Origin: Spirochaetaceae bacterium
Lineage (GTDB): Bacteria > Spirochaetota > Spirochaetia > SZUA-6 > Bin103
Length of the DNA: 10,070 nucleotides
Reading direction: 5' to 3'
Assembly (NCBI GenBank): GCA_028818385.1
Contig: JAPPNY010000031.1
Location: forward strand, 1 to 10,070
A model generated the notes under the pieces. The model was given only the letters and a program-made list of their open reading frames with translations, did no database searches and was not told where the DNA came from. A program made the position numbers and the translations under genes. Below, in pieces: positions 6,449 through 10,070 of this stretch; position 1 is the first letter of the stretch, and every line of letters begins with the position of its first letter.

Positions 6449-6462
6449 CGACTCAGGAGTCG
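6449..6462. repeat. Small palindrome spanning the target stop codon
   Basis: CGACTC-AG-GAGTCG (6 bp stem, 2-nt spacer) covering the TGA of the target gene, immediately 3' of the variable region. Second candidate for the DGR post-IMH hairpin, although the loop is smaller than in described cases. Confidence 0.4.
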
Positions 6463-7826
6463 AGCGTCCGGGCAACGCGAAAACCGAGGTCGAAGTTCCG
6501 GCCCCCAGAGAAATGCCAGCCGCGGATCGCCGAGCGCACGTTCGACGGAAAGCTGTCCCACGAGCCCCCGCGCACCACCCTATTACCGCAATCGCCGCGC
6601 TGCCATGCACTGCCATCGCTCGGAGCGCCGTGATATCTGTCGTTCCAGCAATCCTGAACCCACTCCTTCACGTTCCCCAATGTATCGTGTATCCGGTACG
6701 CATTCGCCTCGAAACTCCCCACAGGTGCCGTCCGAAAATAGCCGTCGTCGCAACCTGCCACCGTTCCATAACTTTGGTGTTTCTTCGCTGTCTGGTCGGC
6801 TCCATTCTCATAGCGACACTGTCTGCTACTGCTCTCGCCCCAATAGCTCCTAGTGCTCGTTCCCGCTCGTGCCACGTATTCCCACTCCGCTTCGCTGAGC
6901 AGCCGATACGCATGGCCGGTTCCCTCGCTCAGCCACGCGACGAAGCGCTGCGTGTCTTCCCAACTCACGTTGATCACCGGTCGCCGGCCGCGTCCCCAGC
7001 CCTTGTCGTCAGGCCGGTACCCGCCGCACCCTCCGGCCGCGACGCACGCATCCCACTCCGCGAACGTCACCTCGTACACGCTCACCGCGAACGGTTTCGC
7101 GATCGTCACCCAGTGTAACGGCATTTCGTCAGCGAATCCGCCCCCCGACGGTGATCCCATCTGGTAACTCCCGGCGGACACCAAAATCATCTTCATCTTG
7201 CTAGCCACGTCCTGCGCCGCTCGTGCGGCTCTCTCCGCAGCTGCTCTCTCCGCGGCTGCTCTCTCTGCGGCCGCTCTCTCCGCTGCTGCCTTCTCCGCTG
7301 CCGCCGCTCTCTCTGCTGCTGCCTTCTCCGCTACCGCCGCCTGCGCTTGCTTTTCGGCTTCCGAAACCTCGTGGAGTAGAGTCAGCGCTTCCCGGTAGTG
7401 CGTTCCTGCTCGGCCGGCCAGCTCCAGGTAGCGGTTCAACGACTCGATGGCCTCCGCATACGATCCGGCGCGCTCCAACACTTCCGCATACTTGAAGTGA
7501 AACACGTCCGGTGTCTTCAAGTCGTGCTTCTTCTGCAGATCGAGAATTTTTTCCATCGCTTCCTGCGCGGCCGCGTAATCCTGCTCCTTGATGTACGCTT
7601 CCGTCTGCACCAGATACAGATCGACCTGAATCTCCGGCGACAACTCGGCTGCTGCCGACAGGGGCACCAACGTGATGAGGACCATGACCGCAGCGCCGAG
7701 TAGTGCGGCTCTGGTGCGTTTATCGACGGCGCGACATGCGCGGTGATGCGGGCGCGGCGCACGTGCCCGGCCACCGTTTGCTAGATGCCGCGCGCTGCGG
7801 ATTCGGTCGCGGGTCTGCTCGATCAT
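6453..7826 (-). CDS. DGR target: exported TPR-like / coiled-coil / FGE-sulfatase (SUMF1) domain protein
   Basis: 457 residues, intact; ATG 7826 has AAGGAG 6 nt upstream. A long basic leader (1-40) precedes a hydrophobic segment (about 41-60, ALLGAAVMVLITLVPLSAAA), a signal peptide or anchor. Residues about 63-155 form TPR-like helices (QEAMEKILDLQKKHDL, YAEAIESLNRYLELAG). Residues about 155-205 are an Ala/Glu/Arg coiled coil with repeated AAAER. The FGE-sulfatase/C-type-lectin-fold domain runs 210-455: MKMILVSAGSYQMGS, YEVTFAEWDACVAAGG, RPVINVSWEDTQRFVAWL, YRLLSEAEWEYVARAG, DTLGNVKEWVQDCW, then GGSW and GFRVARTL. In DGR targets this fold displays variable ligand-binding residues instead of generating formylglycine. 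It is upstream of avd and RT in the same orientation. Natural ligand unknown. What I infer is a displayed, diversifiable binding protein now possibly fixed in sequence. Confidence 0.88.
   Translation of the reverse strand: MIEQTRDRIRSARHLANGGRARAPRPHHRACRAVDKRTRAALLGAAVMVLITLVPLSAAAELSPEIQVDLYLVQTEAYIKEQDYAAAQEAMEKILDLQKKHDLKTPDVFHFKYAEVLERAGSYAEAIESLNRYLELAGRAGTHYREALTLLHEVSEAEKQAQAAVAEKAAAERAAAAEKAAAERAAAERAAAERAAAERAARAAQDVASKMKMILVSAGSYQMGSPSGGGFADEMPLHWVTIAKPFAVSVYEVTFAEWDACVAAGGCGGYRPDDKGWGRGRRPVINVSWEDTQRFVAWLSEGTGHAYRLLSEAEWEYVARAGTSTRSYWGESSSRQCRYENGADQTAKKHQSYGTVAGCDDGYFRTAPVGSFEANAYRIHDTLGNVKEWVQDCWNDRYHGAPSDGSAWQRGDCGNRVVRGGSWDSFPSNVRSAIRGWHFSGGRNFDLGFRVARTLDS
6460..6590 (-). other. 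Putative DGR variable region (VR)
   Basis: Last part of the target gene, from about N415 to the IMH-like end. Fixed-looking parts are RVVRGGSW, NVRSA and LGFRVARTL. Between them lie D424, S425, F426, I434, G436, H438, F439, S440, F445 and D446, mostly encoded by NNY codons, as expected if the template had AAY codons changed only at adenines. Homologous FGE-type DGR targets typically read GGSWxxxPxxxRSAxRxxxxxxxRxxxxGFRVAR. The GC-rich end (GTTGCCCGGACGCTC) can act as IMH. No template copy was seen in the window, so VR status rests on position, family and codon pattern. Confidence 0.72.
7225..7345 (-). repeat. 15-bp tandem repeat encoding AAAER coiled coil
   Basis: Imperfect tandem copies of a roughly 15-bp unit (plus-strand form GCTGCTCTCTCCGCG and variants) encode the AAAER/AAAEK series at residues about 163-200 of the target protein. 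Such arrays change copy number by slippage and would alter the stalk length between TPR-like and ligand-binding parts. Confidence 0.75.
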
Positions 7827-7832
7827 TTCACG

Positions 7833-7838
7833 CTCCTT
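7833..7838 (-). promoter_or_regulatory. Shine-Dalgarno of the DGR target gene
   Basis: AAGGAG on the minus strand with 6-nt spacing to ATG 7826. It supports the long basic N-terminal leader being translated. Confidence 0.7.
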
Positions 7839-8048
7839 CTTCGAGTCGGTAACCGACGCCGCGCAACGGGGGCACCCGCTCCGTAGCTCCGATGTCCGTG
7901 GGAAGCCATGATACCGTGAATCGTCGCCGGGCGGCGGCGGCCGAGAGAGGCGATCTCATGCGGCGCACGCGATCTGGGCTGGGGTGCCGCGCTTCGCGCA
8001 CGTGCTGATCGATCAGTCGGAGATGGCGGCCGAGCGGTGCGGGGTGAG

Positions 8049-8080
8049 TTGACAGCTCGCATCGCGCAACTTGCTATGAT
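8049..8080 (+). promoter_or_regulatory. Possible sigma70-type promoter with extended -10
   Basis: TTGACA at 8049-8054 and TGCTATGAT ending 8080 (extended -10, TATGAT at 8075-8080). The spacing is 20 nt, longer than the usual 17, so the -35 may not count. It lies 265 nt upstream of the PhyH start. Prediction from motif only. Confidence 0.25.
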
Positions 8081-8344
8081 GGCGGCGTACCGCGACGGCC
8101 GGCCGGTGCTGGAGCGAGCGGCGGCGCTGCTGACGGAACTGCCGGAGACAGGAGGGATCGACGATCTGTTGCGGATGACCGGACGTGGCGGAGGTTTGCC
8201 GAGGCGGCGCGGCGAATGATGCCGCGCGGGGGAAGCGAAGTGATCATTGGGCGAGATACCGAACCACCAAGCACAGACTCGACCGATCGGCCAAACGGGG
8301 CCGACGAAAACAGATGACATGATGGCCGCGATTGAGGTCGCATC

Positions 8345-8865
8345 ATGACCGCGACGCAGAAATACCTGTGCGACCTGCAGGGCTACCTCCTCGTCGAGGA
8401 CGTGCTCACCGACGAAGAGTGCGAGACAGCCAAGCACAAGATCACCGAGCGCATGCAGCCGCTGGAGAAACCCCCGACGGCTACGACGCGAACGGCACCT
8501 GGCACCGCTGCGCGGGGCTGGTCAAAGCGGGCGAGCCGTTCATCTCGCTGATCGACCACCCCCGGGCTGATGGAGGTGCTGACCGAGATCATCGGTCCCA
8601 AGCTGCGCCTGGAGAGCGCCTACAGCTTCGTGCGCTCCAAGGGCTGCCCGCAGTTCGAGATGCACGGCGGCCATCGCGGCGGCCGGGTCAACTTCCGCTA
8701 CCACGTGCAGGGCGACCGGATCTTCACCGGCCTCACCGTCGTCTCCTTCGCGCTGCAGGAGATCACGGACGAGGACGGCGGCTTCGCCTGCATCCCCGGC
8801 TCCCACAAGTCCGACTTCCGCGTCCCGGACGAAGACCGCGCGCGGCTCTACGCGGTCGACGGCTC
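8345..8865 (+). pseudogene. Phytanoyl-CoA dioxygenase (PhyH) family protein, frameshifted and 3'-truncated
   Basis: Start ATG 8345 with TGAGGT 6 nt upstream. The first block (frame +2), KYLCDLQGYLLVEDVLTDEE, is the N-terminus common to PhyH-type Fe(II)/2-oxoglutarate oxygenases. TPDGYDANGTWHRCAGLVKA follows in frame +1, then MEVLTEIIGPKLRLESAYSF and FTGLTVVSFALQEITDEDGG-FACIPGSHKSDF again in frame +2. The shifts coincide with base runs: one base lost in AAACCCCC near 8468, one gained in CCCCCGGG near 8564. The protein ends near RARLYAVDG, where an ISNCY-type transposase remnant begins in the opposite direction. The C-terminal iron-binding His and 2-oxoglutarate Arg region is therefore missing, and enzyme function is unlikely. 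Divergent from the DGR target gene; no sign of a shared role. Confidence 0.72.
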
Positions 8866-8867
8866 TA

Positions 8868-9293
8868 CATCCACGCCGACGGCGTCATGTCGGTCGGTTC
8901 CATGCCGCGTTTCTTGCGTAACGCCACGTGCTCGACCCCCAGCTTCTTGGCCTCCCTCAGATTCTCCCGTGACGCATACCCGCCATCGAACGCCGCGCAC
9001 TACGGCGGCTTCGGCGTAGACTTCCCACGTGCCGCCTCAGCATCGGCAGTCAGCGCGTACTGTCCGCCGGGTTGCCATCCTCGACCACCACGTCGAGCGC
9101 CAGCCCACTGCGCCCGCTGCTCAGGTTGGTCCTGTGCCCGTACTCGGTCGCACGCCCGCCGTTGACGACGGATGTCGGTGTTCCGCTCGAACAGCCTCAC
9201 CACCTTCTCCCCGGCCGGCACCATTTCGTCGAACACGCGCCGTTTGGTCTGGTCCACCACCCGCGCGAGCAGCTCCAGAAAGTGGACTGTCAC
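8868..9293 (-). mobile_element. ISNCY-type transposase remnant
   Basis: Minus-strand blocks in several frames: HFLELLARVVDQTKRRVF, MVPAGEKVVRLFERNTDI, then in a shifted frame VVNGGRATEYGHRTNLSSGR and LALDVVVEDGNPADST, then in another AAFDGGYASRENLREAKKLG and VEHVALRKKRGMEPTDM. These match the order of the DDE transposase of ISNCY/IS1202-type elements (HTDI, EYGHK, DGNPADS, FDGGYAS, KKRG). N-terminal half and C-terminal end are missing and no inverted repeats were found. It lies against the cut end of the PhyH gene; the 9-bp direct repeat CGGCTCTAC (8843-8851, 8860-8868) spans the join. Confidence 0.65.
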
Positions 9294-9388
9294 CTCACCG
9301 CGCCGGCCTTGTTCATCCAGCCTCCGCCATCGCGCGCACCGCGCTTATCGCTACAGCGGTGGAGCTTCCGTCGGTCACCAGGCGCTTA

Positions 9389-10070
9389 TCAGTTCTTAAC
9401 GCAGTACAGAAGCGATACACTCTTCGGCCGCGTTTCATTGCCACACTCTTCACAAGTGGTCGCCGTCAGTCGGACGGTACGGTTGGCCCATGGAGGCCCA
9501 TCGTCATAGTTTATTCTGTCCTTATCTCCGTTTCCCTCTACGCTTTTCCCGCCTTCCAATGGGCCCACCAAGTGAGCGTGACTACGGATCATATCTTCCC
9601 TTAGATCACCGTATTTCAGTTCTCCATCGGGATCTATTTTGCCGCTTCGATCGATCCCCCGCACGAATCTGCCATATGCGGGCTCGTATTCCGACCACCC
9701 AACCGGGCAAGAACTTGCTGCAAATGCCACTACTGCCTTGGGCGGAGTATAGTAGTACTCTGACACTTCCGCTGGTATATCTATCGCAAAAGCTGGTCCG
9801 GTCGTGTTAATGACGACGGATCCCGAAGCGTACTTTACGGTTGCTACGCCATCTACGGCGGAAAACGATGGCGGCAATCGTTGACAATCTACATGAATGT
9901 TCGCATTCGAAATCGCAGGAATGTCTTGCGAACGAACGACATTCTCATACTCATCTGACCCTGTCGATTGACGCTCAATACTTAGGCGATTCCCGTCCTC
10001 ATTTATGTGACTAATGTGAGCCTCTTGCAAAACTCCGGGGATTCCCTTGGTTGCAGACGGCTGTCCGTAG
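9389..10070 (-). CDS. Tail-collar-like C-terminal domain protein, 5' end outside window
   Basis: The frame stays open through the right edge (YGQPSATKGIPGVLQEAHIS...), so the TTG at 10030 is not needed as a start and the gene is partial: at least 227 codons. The C-terminal half has VVAFAASSCPVGWSEYEPAY, GRFVRGIDRSG, a DPDGELKYGD stretch, SHAH and the closing ETRPKSVSLLYCVKN. CPxGW followed by GRF, then SHxH and ETRPxxVxLLYC, is the pattern of phage-tail-collar-type fibre tips and related surface proteins. It could be a prophage tail fibre fragment or a cellular exported protein. Lower GC and a more even codon use than the DGR genes suggest separate origin. No DGR variable region is apparent in it. 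Confidence 0.6.
   Translation of the reverse strand, partial: YGQPSATKGIPGVLQEAHISHINEDGNRLSIERQSTGSDEYENVVRSQDIPAISNANIHVDCQRLPPSFSAVDGVATVKYASGSVVINTTGPAFAIDIPAEVSEYYYTPPKAVVAFAASSCPVGWSEYEPAYGRFVRGIDRSGKIDPDGELKYGDLREDMIRSHAHLVGPLEGGKSVEGNGDKDRINYDDGPPWANRTVRLTATTCEECGNETRPKSVSLLYCVKN

Larger units (their letters stand above)
7827..8344. other. Intergenic between divergent DGR target and PhyH gene; possible coding remnant
   Basis: Contains the leader of the target gene on the minus side. On the plus strand about 7960-8219 reads protein-like in pieces (AIWAGVPRFAHVLIDQSEMA up to a TGA near 8050, then IAQLAMMAAYRDGRPVLERA and GGIDDLLRMTGRGG). This could be a broken small gene, but I recognise no family. 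Confidence 0.3.

Noticed and set aside
5774..6853. 359-codon plus-strand frame
   Set aside because: Antisense to avd, the VR and the FGE domain; composition is that of GC-rich shadow frames.
7225..7345. Tandem array as a CRISPR
   Set aside because: Units are contiguous 15-mers in frame, without spacers, and encode AAAER.
7823..8437. 204-codon minus-strand frame
   Set aside because: Overlaps the start of PhyH antisense; Arg/Pro/Ser-rich without motifs.

Overview
The window is a GC-rich bacterial segment, probably an accessory region of a Gram-negative chromosome. The exported proteins carry Sec-type signal sequences and paired cysteines, and the toxin-antitoxin, insertion-sequence and PhyH remnants look like genome debris. 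Nothing in the sequence fixes the taxon. No rRNA, tRNA or CRISPR array was seen.

The centrepiece, about 5.1-7.8 kb on the minus strand, is a diversity-generating retroelement (DGR). In transcription order it has three parts. The first is an exported target protein with a TPR-like region, an alanine-rich coiled coil and a C-terminal FGE-sulfatase (SUMF1, C-type-lectin-fold) domain, whose last ~45 residues look like a DGR variable region. The second is an Avd-type four-helix accessory gene. The third is a DGR-type reverse transcriptase. The RT is broken: palm sequence is missing between motif A and the IGNLTSQFF motif, the YVDD block lies in another frame between two offsetting indels, and the C-terminal thumb is lost. 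I found no template repeat by eye. The target and avd look intact, so this appears to be a DGR frozen after its RT decayed, unless template and RT are supplied from elsewhere.

Downstream on the same strand lie a large secreted von Willebrand A + DUF4189 protein (3325-5073), a C-terminal remnant of an ISAzo13-type transposase (3019-3126), two strong hairpins, and a secreted alpha/beta-hydrolase-like protein with a GHSLGG elbow (1639-2733). These exported proteins may belong to the same surface-exposed cargo neighbourhood, but shared transcription is only inferred.

The left end (plus strand) has the 3' two thirds of an amidohydrolase-2 protein, followed with no gap by a frameshifted RHH antitoxin / PIN toxin (VapBC-like) pair. 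One toxin frameshift is an 8-bp tandem duplication. The right end has a PhyH dioxygenase gene broken by homopolymer indels and cut off by an ISNCY-type transposase remnant, then a tail-collar-like protein that runs off the right edge on the minus strand.

Indels are concentrated in the toxin-antitoxin pair, the RT, PhyH and the transposases, while open frames of 1.1, 1.4 and 1.7 kb are clean. This favours real gene decay over uniform sequencing error.
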